From assembly GCA_964017045.1 (NCBI GenBank), contig OZ024794.1:23789359-23853358 (forward strand): a stretch of DNA of 64,000 nt, written 5' to 3'. This DNA comes from Omphiscola glabra (lineage: Eukaryota; Mollusca; Gastropoda; Lymnaeidae). Both the position numbers and the translations under genes were made by a program. Below are positions 12,705-23,041 of this stretch, in pieces; position 1 is the first letter of the stretch; each line of letters starts with the position of its first letter. The notes beneath the pieces are model-generated. The model did not search any database, was not told the DNA's origin, and worked only from the letters and a program-made list of their open reading frames with translations.

Positions 12705-14920
12705 AAATATTTCAATATTTGGATAAAATATTACATGGGCCACGATAGATACTGGAGAATGGGATCCCAACATTATTTCGATCTCACTATGAATCGGGTT
12801 TGAACGGGAAATGGGATCCCTTTGGGATATTATTATTGAAAATAATTTTTAGAAGGGAAAATTTAGAATTTAAATTTCTTCTCTTAGCGCTGTTTTTTTT
12901 TTTTACAAACTGCTTAATTTCAATGTTATCTAAAAGGCTGTAGATTTTTTTTTCCTGAAAGCAATCCCGGGAAAAGCCGGGTATATTTGCTAGTAATCAT
13001 TATAGCGTACGAACTCTTTAATAGTTAGTTCACATATTTAGATGCTGCAAGTTTGGAGCTGCTTCGATAATCAAGTGTTTGTGTAGTTTCGTTATTGGAA
13101 TGTATCTGCTTGAATGATTGCTATTTACGGATGGGGGCGTCCATGTGGACTTGGGGTGTTTTCATCTGTTAAATACATCTTTAATATAGCTAAATGATGT
13201 TATTTTTTAAAATGGCACACAAGCGGCCCCGTCATGGGCACATCTAAAGCGTTGCTCAGTGAAGCATGATATCCGAGTTGACATACGTGAAACAGTGACC
13301 TAATGATGGCTTTTCATTTCACTGTGTCATTATGATGGGGGGGGGGGGGAAATCACAGACCACAATCAACTCAACTCGCAATGTGGTTTAGTGGAACCCC
13401 CCCCCCCCACACACACTTTCCCATCTTTCATCTGCACGAATAAAACGTGTCTGACTCCCCTCTCCCCGGCTGCCCTATCGCCATATTTCGGGAGTGCGTT
13501 TGCCTGAATGTCTTCCAATAACTAACCGCCCCATGGTCACATACGTTCAATAGCATCCACACCGAATTAGACCCTTTTCATACACGGGCCACAAATCAAT
13601 GAGAAACCTTCCAGTCAACCAAGAATGTACGAAATCACATTTCAACGGAAGACAACTGCTGTTTTCGCAAACACCGAACCCAAAGCGACAGGATCAGAAG
13701 TTTGGAGAAGCAAGCTGTGTGAAACATGGTGAAAAAATACAACGACTTTCACTTAACGTTTAAGTGGTCCAGTGCATCGGGCATTTCGACTCATTTTTTA
13801 TTGATCACGGTGATTAACAGTTTTGTTGACCCGCAGAGAAAATGTCAATGTCCTTTTATATCGAGTCACAGAAATGTCACCTTACTTCTTTTTTTTTCCT
13901 TTAAATTGACCATAATGATGTGTCTACTTTTCTTCTTCCTCTTCTTCCGGCAACCTAAACTTAAGGATTATAATGGGGTACATCCAAATTTTGGTAAAGC
14001 AGAGTAGCTTGCATGTGGTTGCCGTCTACTTTTTACCAATTTGGGTTGGTTCCAAAATCATGAATTTTGTTTCTAAACTCGATTCCAGTAAGTTAAATAG
14101 GGGTAATCAAAACAGACCCAAAAATATAGTTTTTAAAATAAAATGTATACTTTTACCCTGAATAATTAATTTCCCCGCAATTCACGGTGACGTCATCCGG
14201 ATCCATTTTAACTTAGCCGAACCATGTCAACCACCAATGAAATGAAAGCGGAAATGATATGCACCAACCCATTATGCTCGTTTCTCTCTCCGAAAAATAA
14301 GAGAACGTTTTTTCCTTCCTGAATGTACCCCATAGAATGCCACCTTAATTCAATACAACCCTTTTTTAAATTTAAATATTTTCTTTTGTTTTAGCTAGGG
14401 TTAGCAATTTGGATAGCTGATAACAATTCTATTGTTGGAATAATGATATTAAACGTATTTGCTTCGACAATAAATTCCTATAGTGGAAATATAAAATTTA
14501 CATGCACGTTCATGCTAGTACAATGTAGTCGATTTTAATTTACTAACTGTAATTAAAAAAATCTTTAATCTATCTTATAAACCACGAAGATTAAATTTTG
14601 AACAGAAAAAAACAAAAACATACTTATTATTTTAGTTCCTATGAGACAATTCAAGTTCTTTACTTATTCGCGGAGAGGGGCAAACCGCCGTCATTACCAT
14701 TAAATAATGTTTGTTCTCATTGGTTTGTATCGTCTGGCGTGCATCTGGTGTCATTCTCCCAGACCACGAAGCAGCCCCCCCCCGGTAAACTGTTTCTAAA
14801 CCATAATCGAGTCGACCTCAAGAGCTGAACGTCTGTGTTGATAACATTGCGGTTATTAGAAGAAAAAAAGTTCATTAAATGATTTCAGGCACAAACTTAG
14901 AGCCCATTGTGACCCAATCA
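12705..14920. other. Non-coding intron sequence
   Basis: A G tract near 13337-13347 and a C tract near 13397-13406 are the only striking features. No exon recognised. Confidence 0.3.
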
Positions 14921-14935
14921 ATGTAACAGCTGCCG

Positions 14936-15250
14936 AGTATATCCATGTCTGCGTAGACCAGTATATCCATATTATGTGTGTAGATCAATATATCCAAATC
15001 TGCGTGGATCAGTGAGTCCAGCCCTAAGTTGGGGTACTACGCTATAGAAAACTTCTTATAATAATAATAATAATATCTACACATCTGTGTGGATCATTAT
15101 ATCCATATATGCGTGGATCAGTATATCCGTATATCTGTGTGGATCAGTATATCCACATATCTGTGTGGGTCGGTAAATCCATGTCTGTGCGGCTCAGTAT
15201 ATCCACATCAGTGACGCTCAGTATATATCCATGCATCCGCAGATATCATT
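14936..15250. repeat. About 23-bp minisatellite in two blocks
   Basis: Degenerate copies of gtgtggatcagtatatcca, interrupted at about 15020-15085 by unrelated sequence with an (ATA)n run. Confidence 0.8.
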
Positions 15251-15851
15251 GTATCTTACACATGTGTACGCGCATTGCTCTAGCAACGTTACAGACGAAT
15301 ATCGCCTGAATGAATTAAGTGAAAACCTGACACAGGATCGACATCAAAATGTATAGGATTTATGTGTAGCACATGGAGTACACTTATGTCAGCTATATGA
15401 TGGGCCTTTCTCACATACTGATCACATGCAGTCGATACAGATATTAGAACATATTTAATTAAAAAAAACAATTATAATGAATATATCTTACAGAAGAGTC
15501 GCACTCGTATACATACTTAATCAAAACCATCTCATTCTTTCGTGTAACAAAAAAAAACAAAAATACCGAACCGCTCCGAGCATATTCAAGCAAACCCCCC
15601 CCCCCCCTTCCCCAATCTCATAGGCTTAGGATTACATAAACGGATTTTTACCGCCCCACCAACTTTTACTTTCGATTGTGTCAATATTTAGCAATATCTC
15701 TACACAATTCAGCCGGATATTAATTATTCCCGATAGAAAGTTATTTTCCGGCATTTAAATCAACCCAAAGAAATTCCTTTAATATATATATATATTTATA
15801 TTTATATAAACGCAAAGACCAACTGAACATTTCATTGTTTGTCAGAAGATT

Positions 15852-16095
15852 TGCGTGTGTGTGTGTGCGTGTATGTGTGTGTATGTGCGTGTATGTGTAT
15901 ATGTGTGTGTGTATATGTATGTGTGTGTATGTGTGTTTGCATGTGTGTGTGTATATGTATGTGTGTGTATGTGTGTGTATGTGTGTGTGTATGTGTGTGT
16001 GCGTGTGTGTGTGCGTGCGTGTGTGTGTATATATGTATGTGTGTGTTTGTATATGTGTGTGTGCGTGTGTGTGCGCGTGTGTGTATGTGTGTGGT
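15852..16095. repeat. (TG)n-rich compound microsatellite
   Basis: About 240 bp of TG with interspersed TA and CG steps. Open frames of 88-124 residues on both strands, made almost only of Cys/Val or His/Thr, are artefacts of it. Alternating purine-pyrimidine DNA of this kind can adopt Z-form. Confidence 0.95.
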
Positions 16096-16208
16096 TGGGG
16101 GTGGGGCGTGAGGTATGTTGAACATTAGTTTTATAATGTTGAAATTGAATCCTGAGACTGGGGGAATGATCGACGCGGCTAATTCAGACAGTTGGTACCT
16201 CATCATTA

Positions 16209-16535
16209 GGTTTAGGGATAGATTTAGGGTTCAGGTTAGGGTGAGGGATAGATTTAGGGTTCAGGTTAGGGTGAGGGATAGATTTAGGGTTCAGGTTAGG
16301 GTGACGGATAGATTTAGGGTTCAGGTTAGGGTGAGGGATAGATTTAGGGTTCAGGTTAGGGTGAGGGATAGATTTAGGGTTCAGGTTAGGGTGAGGGATA
16401 GATTTAGGATCCAGGTTAGGGTGAGGGATAGATTTAGGGTTCAGGTTAGGGTGAGGGATAAATTTAGGGTTCAGGTTAGGGTGAGGGATAGATTTAGGGT
16501 TCAGGTTAGGGTGAGGGATAGATTTAGGGTTCAGG
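16209..16535. repeat. 30-bp telomere-like minisatellite, about 11 copies
   Basis: Near-identical units of ttagggttcaggttaggg plus tgagggatagat; each holds two TTAGGG motifs. The array forms part of a 262-codon plus-strand open frame (16115-16903, RDRFRVQVRV repeats) that runs on through the SPIN-like element and is not a gene. Confidence 0.95.
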
Positions 16536-16585
16536 CAACCAAGATGGCGGCCATGGTAAAAAAAAAAGCGCGGTACGATCTATAC

Positions 16586-16781
16586 CAGCGGTTCTCAACC
16601 TTCCTAATGCCGCGACCCTTTAATAGAGTTATTCATGTTGTGGCGACCCCCGTCACAAAATTCTTTCCGTTGCCACTTCATAACTGTTGTATATCTGTGT
16701 TTTCAGATGGTCTTAGGCGACCCATGGGAAAGGGTCGTTCGACCCCCAAAGGGGTCGCGACCCACAGGTTGAGAACCGCTG
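16586..16781. mobile_element. SPIN-like non-autonomous hAT transposon (196 bp), complete
   Basis: The element begins cagcggttctcaacct and ends with the exact inverse, a 16-bp perfect terminal inverted repeat. It is flanked on both sides by atctatac (16578-16585 and 16782-16789), a perfect 8-bp target duplication as expected for hAT transposition. Inside are ccgcgaccctttaat near the left end and gggtcgttcgacccccaaag near the right end. These, with the termini, match from memory the SPIN (SPACE INVADERS) non-autonomous family known for horizontal transfer among tetrapods, a triatomine bug and the snail Lymnaea. There is no transposase; it would have needed one in trans. The intact duplication and repeats suggest a fairly recent insertion. 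Confidence 0.9.
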
Positions 16782-17235
16782 ATCTATACGAATTTACCGT
16801 TGACGCCAATTTGCTGTCCAATGCACTACGCAGCATTTATGTAAGTAATATTGATACTATTATCACAATCTATCAAGGAAAGAACAACTCGATTAAGGCT
16901 TAACATTTCTAAAGCACCCAAACCAACATCTGGTAAAAACAACAACAACAAAACAACAACGTATAATAAGAGTTAAACGTCGCCATGTTTCGTGAGTTCC
17001 AAGTGCTGTGTAATGGCCGAATTGATTTTACCACCGGTTTCAGATGGCGTCTTATCATAATAAGAAGACAGAAAAAGAAGAAAAAAAAGAAAAAAGGAAA
17101 GAAAACCTCATTCTTCAATAGCCGTGGAAATGAAACATGATGGGAAAAGGGATTACGTGTGTATGTGTGTTTGACAGAGCTCAAAATTATCCACAGTGTT
17201 TATCTTTCGTTTGTAATGTCATGTGACAGTTTTCA

Positions 17236-17420
17236 CCCCCCCCCCCCCTACCGGGCCACTCACTCACTCACTCTCTCTCTCTCTCTCTTTCTCTCTATCT
17301 AGCCATCACTTTTCTGAAGTCTATGTTTGCATTATTCTGCGCAGTTTCTTTTGGACACAATTTTGTCTCTCCAAGGCCGCCCCTTCCCCCCCCCTCTTTC
17401 CCCTCCCCCCCCCCCCAGTC
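17236..17420. repeat. Low-complexity C, (CT)n and poly-C tracts
   Basis: A C run at about 17237-17247, (CT)n at about 17270-17300, and pyrimidine-rich sequence with long C runs at 17380-17416. Confidence 0.9.
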
Positions 17421-17559
17421 AAGGAGTGAAGTCAAAGAATTGGACTTGCGTAAGACTTGATTACTTTATTAAACACCCCAAGAGAATCAGTTATTAATCA
17501 AAAGAGAATAAAATCCCGATAGAAGATATTTCTATAAGTCTAAATTTCTCAAATTAGCA

Positions 17560-19017
17560 GCTCAAATTAGGGAAAGCACCGGTACCGGACAACATCACGG
17601 CAGAGATGATGAGACCTGATATAAATACAATAGTCAACATGATGCATCCTCTGTTTGAAAAGATATGGGAAGAAGAGAGAGTTCCAAAAGATTGGAAAGA
17701 AGGATACCTCATTAAGATACCAAAGAAAATGAATCTCAGCAATTGTACAAATTACAGAGGAATCACACTGCTGTCAGTACCAGGAAAAGTCTTTAACAGA
17801 ATTATTTTGAATAGAATGAAAGACCAGGTCGACATGCAGCTACGAGATCAACAGGCTGGATTCCGCCAAAACAGATCATGAACAGATCAAATTGCAGCAC
17901 TGAGAATCATTGTAGAACAATCCGTCGAATGGAACTCCCCTTTATACATACATTTTATAGACTACGAAAAGGCCTTTGATAGCCTGGACCGACAAACATT
18001 GTGGAAACTTCTTCGGCACTATGGAGTACCAGAGAAATTATTCAGGATCATTCAGAGCTATTATGAAGAAATGACATGCAAGGTGGTCCACGAAGGTAGA
18101 CTCACAGATGCCTTTACAGTCGAAACAGGAGTCAGACAAGGATGCCTCTTGTCCTCATTTCTATTCATCCTTGCCATTGACTGCATAATGAAAAAATCCA
18201 CAGACAAAAAAAGGAATGGGATACAGTGGACACTCTGGGAACAACTGAATGACCTAGACTTTGCAGATAACATTGCACTTCTGTCCCACAACCAGCAACA
18301 AATGCAGGAAAAAACAAAAGATGTAGCCACCTTTTCATCACAGCTCGGACTTAATATAAATAAAATCAAGACGAAAATCATGAAGGTAAACTCAGCCAAC
18401 CAAGAGCATATCTGTCTGGAAGGAAAGGCACTGGAAGAAGTGGAGTCCTTCAATTACTTAGGCAGCACCATAGACACAAACGGCGGATCCGACGCAGACG
18501 TGAGGTCTAGAATTGGAAAATCTAGATCAGCATTTGTGTTATTAAAGAAAATATGGGAATCGAAGCAGCTGAAACTTCAAACCAAAGTCAGAATCTTTAA
18601 CACAAATGTCAAAACGTGGAAAACATCAGCGAGCATTACACAGAAAGTGCCGACATTCATAAACACATGCCTTAACATCAAATGGCCAAATACCATCACC
18701 AACAAAGATCTATCAGAAAGGACATACCAGGTGCCCATTGATGAAGACATCCTAAAGATGGAGGTGGATTGGGCATACTCTGAGAAAACCCCCAGATAGC
18801 ATCACCAGACAATGTCTAACATGGAATTCTCATGGAAAAAGAAAGGGAGGAAGACCTAAGAATACTCGGAGACGCGAGCTAGAGACAGACAAGCAAAATA
18901 TCGGATACACCTGGAAGCAATTGGAAAGGAAAGCACAGGACCGGGATGAGTGGAAAATTCTTGTGGACGGCCTATGCCCCAGACGGGGTAAAAAGGCATA
19001 AGAAGAAGAAGAAGAAA
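17560..19017 (+). mobile_element. Decayed, 5'-truncated non-LTR retrotransposon (LINE), reverse transcriptase to 3' end
   Basis: The translation starts inside the reverse transcriptase at KLGKAPVPDNI (usual GKAPGPDNI). It continues with YRGITLLSV, QQAGFRQNRS, FIDYEKAFDSLDR, GVRQGCLLSSFLF and FADNIALLSH, then SFNYLGSTID. After a frame change it ends with [27 protein letters not shown] and AQDRDEW, and stops at 18999-19001, followed by an (AAG)n tail to about 19017. Damage: an in-frame TGA at 17879-17881, a frameshift near 18760, and apparent in-frame losses of a few codons near 18610 and 18665 (the usual LLYG segment is missing). The second catalytic Asp of FADD is Asn, so the copy is dead. 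The short simple-sequence tail and motifs suggest the RTE group, but the clade is not certain. The endonuclease part is absent. Confidence 0.9.
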
Positions 19018-19190
19018 TTTCTCAGAGAAAATACTTATCTAGTAATACATTTCTCATACATAATATTTCTCTAATACAACATTTTTCAGAGACAATATTT
19101 CTCAAATACTACATTACTCAGAAAATATCTTTCTCTTAAACTACATTACTCAGAGAAAACGTTCACCAGAGAACCCATTTCTCAAAAAAA
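19018..19190. repeat. Diverged short repeats with ctcagagaaaata motif
   Basis: Irregularly spaced copies of tttctcagagaaaat-type words and tacattactcagag, directly after the LINE tail. Probably an old minisatellite. Confidence 0.5.
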
Positions 19191-19702
19191 AAACACCTAT
19201 GTAGTATATCCGACGTCGTGTGTTCATCATTGTGGCGTCACCACAATCGTATTCCGTCGACTCCAATAACCATTCATATTCCTGTATCTTTAAACAAAAA
19301 CTTTCTTTAGTCATCACCGTTCGATTACCATTCTCTAATGGTTTTCCTCGCAAACGACTTTAGATAACCACATTCATATCAACTGGTCGAGTAATGTTTA
19401 CGGTCACAAAAACGTGTCATGCTGCCAAAGAGATCTCTCGAATACATAACATTCTATATTGCCAATCAATCCGTCTTTATAAATTGATTGTAGATATTTG
19501 AATGATTACATCTCCTGATATAGCGAGCTTGAGTATTGAAATGATTGAACGTGCAGCCTCTTTTAGCGCTTTATACTACTTGGTATAACAAGCTTCCGTC
19601 AACACTATCTATCTCGAACATAAACATAGGTACATATAGACGTACATACGCATTAAAAAGACACGTATTGATACACTGTCTACTCTGAGAGCATAACAGC
19701 AT

Positions 19703-19829
19703 CACAAATAACGTGATCCCTCAGTTAGCTTGACTGAGTCCTCACAAATAACGTGATCCCTTAGTTACCATGACCGAGTCCTCACTAGTAACGCGATCTC
19801 TCAGTTACCTTGACTGAGTCCTCACAAAT
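19703..19829. repeat. 40-bp tandem repeat, 3.2 copies
   Basis: Copies begin at 19703, 19743, 19783 and 19823, with cacaaataacgtgatccct and ttgactgagtcct. Confidence 0.9.
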
Positions 19830-20711
19830 TACCCCCTGGTTTAGTTCCATTAATTAACACACATTCCCTAGGCAGTCTTATAGAACTTTCACCAAGGCCA
19901 GGGAGTGTCAAGGTTACTTCGGGGGACAGTCAGGTCAACTCAGTCAGTGACAAATGCATAATCTGAAACTTAATATTAAACGGGGGCCCACCTCTCTAAT
20001 TTGAGATCACCCTGGTGATTAATTCAATATAAAAAAAGAAATAAAACAAAAGAAAACTATATTAAAAAGAACTCTCCTTCCTAAATTGTTCATTTGCTAA
20101 TGATTCCTTGACATGTTTCAATTATTTCCAACCAACTGCCATTTCCTTCCAAAAACGTGTTCTTCCTTTCAATCATTAGGGTTAATGACTTCATGTGAAT
20201 CGGCTATGTCACGGTCCAGTGGTGACATTCTTATCTGAGGGTCACGGTGGCAACATTCAAACCGGTTCAGGAGCACCAAGTTCATGAAGGATCGATGTTC
20301 CGAGCGATACAGAGAAAAATAACTCTAGGAAAGAAAGAGTAGGAAAAGTGGTTTTGCGAAAAGGGGGTGGGGAGGAAGATACGAATATTTTTTTAGCAAC
20401 CTTTAAAAAAAAAAAAAAAAAAGTAAATGGCAGAAGCCTTCTTTATAATTGTGACTCACATTTTTGTAATTTACGCGATTATTTCTATATGAATTTATTC
20501 CTCCGTGACTACGGTAAACATTCTAGCAACTGCTTCTCTCGCCTGAATGGGCTTGTGTAAGTATGTTGAGCTACAATTATGTTTACACACAAGCTCAACA
20601 TGTTTGAGTAAGCTACGATGGCAGACAGTAAACTTACACAAATAAAAATGTTGTTACGGCGAATACCAAAGTTTAACAATTGGTTTAAACACCCCCCTTA
20701 CACACACACAC

Positions 20712-20714
<3 letters not shown>

Positions 20715-20762
<48 letters not shown>
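20715..20762. repeat. (TA)n microsatellite
   Basis: About 47 bp of nearly pure TA dinucleotides, preceded by a short (CA)n run. Confidence 0.97.
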
Positions 20763-20768
<6 letters not shown>

Positions 20769-20837
20769 TTATACACAAATATGTAGTTTACATGCTCATT
20801 GATTTCCGAATGAATTTCAAGTCCAACAGTCACATTC

Positions 20838-20990
20838 GTTTGTCCAACTGTTTGTCCCCCCCCCCCCACTGTTTAAGCATGGGGCCAGTGCCCTTCCTTC
20901 GCCCCTTCTCATGGTCCAGATATGTTGTGTTGCTAGGGGGCCCAGTGCATTGCTGCGCCAAGGGCCTCCTATGTTGTTAAGACGGTCCTG
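20838..20990 (-). mobile_element. Possible hAT-like fragment, one end visible
   Basis: Read on the minus strand it starts caggaccgtcttaac and continues with ggcccttggcgcagcaatg and gggccccct. This resembles the end of the 8507-8693 element (cagggcc, ggccccgc). No matching second end or target duplication was found. Confidence 0.35.
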
Positions 20991-21008
20991 TTAGGAGTTT
21001 GCCACATT

Positions 21009-22392
21009 AACAGTCATCAGTAAGTGCTGGGGATGTTTGGTTACGGTTAGGTGTCAGGCCACAATAACAGTCAACAGTGAGTGTTGGGGATGTTTGGTTA
21101 GGGTTAGGTGTCAGGCCACAATAACAGTCAACAGTGAGTGCTGGGGATGTTTGGTTAGGGTTAGGTGTCAGGCCACAATAACAGTCAACAGTGAGTGCTG
21201 GGGATGTTTGGTTAGGGTTAGGTGTCAGGCCACAATAACAGTCAACAGTGAGTGCTGGGGATGTTTGGTTAGGGTTAGGTGTCAGGTCACAATAACAGTC
21301 AACAGTGAGTGCTGGGGATGTTTGGTTAGGGTTAGGTGTCAGGCCACAATAACAGTCAACAGTGAGTGCTGGGGATGTTTGGTTAGGGTTAGGTGTCAGG
21401 TCACAATAACAGTCAACAGTGAGTGCTGGGGATGTTTGGTTAGGGTTAGGTGTCAGGTCACAATAACAGTCAACAGTGAGTGCTGGGGATGTTTGGTTAG
21501 GGTTAGGTGTCAGGTCACAATAACAGTCAACAGTGAGTGCTGGGGATGTTTGGTTAGGGTTAGGTGTCAGGCCACAATAACAGTCAACAGTGAGTGCTGG
21601 GGATGTTTGGTTAGGGTTAGGTGTCAGGCCACAATAACAGTCAACAGTGAGTGCTGGGGATGTTTGGTTAGGGTTAGGTGTCAGGCCACAATAACAGTCA
21701 ACAGTGAGTGCTGGGGATGTTTGGTTAGGGTTAGGTGTCAGGTCACAATAACAGTCAACAGTGAGTGCTGGGGATGTTTGGTTAGGGTTAGGTGTCAGGC
21801 CACAATAACAGTCAACAGTGAGTGCTGGGGATGTTTGGTTAGGGTTAGGTGTCAGGTCACAATAACAGTCAACAGTGAGTGCTGGGGATGTTTGGTTAGG
21901 GTTAGGTGTCAGGTCACAATAACAGTCAACAGTGAGTGCTGGGGATGTTTGGTTAGGGTTAGGTGTCAGGTCACAATAACAGTCAACAGTGAGTGCTGGG
22001 GATGTTTGGTTAGGGTTAGGTGTCAGGCCACAATAACAGTCAACAGTGAGTGCTGGGGATGTTTGGTTAGGGTTAGGTGTCAGGCCACAATAACAGTCAA
22101 CAGTGAGTGCTGGGGATGTTTGGTTAGGGTTAGGTGTCAGGCCACAATAACAGTCAACAGTGAGTGCTGGGGATGTTTGGTTAGGGTTAGGTGTCAGGTC
22201 ACAATAACAGTCAACAGTGAGTGCTGGGGATGTTTGGTTAGGGTTAGGTGTCAGGTCACAATAACAGTCAACAGTGAGTGCTGGGGATGTTTGGTTAGGG
22301 TTAGGTGTCAGGTCACAATAACAGTCAACAGTGAGTGCTGGGGATGTTTGGTTAGGGTTAGGTGTCAGGCCACAATAACAGTTAACAGTTAG
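21009..22392. repeat. 57-bp telomere-like minisatellite, 24 copies, highly homogeneous
   Basis: The unit contains ggttagggttaggtgtcagg and aacagtcaacagtgagtgct. Being 57 bp and stop-free, it gives a 451-codon frame on plus (19-residue repeat VRCQATITVNSECWGCLVR) and a 479-codon frame on minus (repeat with CYCDLTPNPNQTSP). Copies are almost identical except for one C/T site (caggCcaca or caggTcaca). No gene context accompanies either frame, and open frames on both strands at once are expected from such a unit. The array lies in intron 1 of the receptor gene. Confidence 0.97.
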
Positions 22393-22656
22393 TTGTAATG
22401 ATGAGCCATGCATTTCCTCCTCATTACTAATCGTATGGTGAAGCAAAGCGTGGAAACGATGGCTATTTACAGCATGGGTGCCTCAACAGGACATCTATCA
22501 CCAAAACAGGGTCGGAGATCACATCCCTCAACGGTAGCTTTAATCCAGTTCAACATGCAATGAAATTTATAGAAGTACATCCGAAGGTAATGTATAATAG
22601 CGGCATGAACGAAGCGTCGAAGATCGAGACAAAGGTTTTATCCAAGATTACCTGGT

Positions 22657-23041
22657 CAGATGCACCATTGTAGATGCACCATTGTAGATGCACCATTGTA
22701 GATGCACCATTGTAGATGCACAATTGTAGATGCACCATTGTAGATGCACAATTGTAGATGCACCATTGTAGACGCACCATGTTAGATGCACCATTGTAGA
22801 TGCACCATGTTAGATGCACCAGTGTAGATGCACCACTGTAGATGCACCATTGTAGATGCACCATTGTAGACGCACCATGTTAGATGCACCATTATAGATG
22901 CACCATGTTAGATGCACCATTGTAGATGCACCATGTCAGATGCACCATTGTAGATGCACCATTGTAGACGCACCATGTTAGATGCACCATTGTAGATGCA
23001 ATATTTTAGATGCACCATTGTAGATAGAACATTGTAGATAC
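22657..23041. repeat. 14-bp minisatellite, about 27 copies
   Basis: Unit tagatgcaccattg, with variants atgttagatgcacc and an A for C change (gcacaattg). The minus-strand open frame (MVHLQWCIYSGAS type) is derived from it. Confidence 0.95.

Noticed and set aside
15832..16206. Cys/Val-rich and His/Thr-rich frames
   Set aside because: Artefacts of the (TG)n tract on both strands.
16115..16903. 262-codon plus-strand frame as a gene
   Set aside because: It joins a 30-bp minisatellite, the SPIN-like element and flanking DNA; no domain of its own.
20550..20610. Inverted words around gttgagct and agctcaac as a functional hairpin
   Set aside because: The pairing segments overlap in a non-nested way and are short; likely chance in AT-rich DNA.
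21007..22446. 479-codon minus and 451-codon plus open frames as repeat-protein genes
   Set aside because: Both strands are open over the same 57-bp array, with no start context, signal peptide, flanking exon or end domain.
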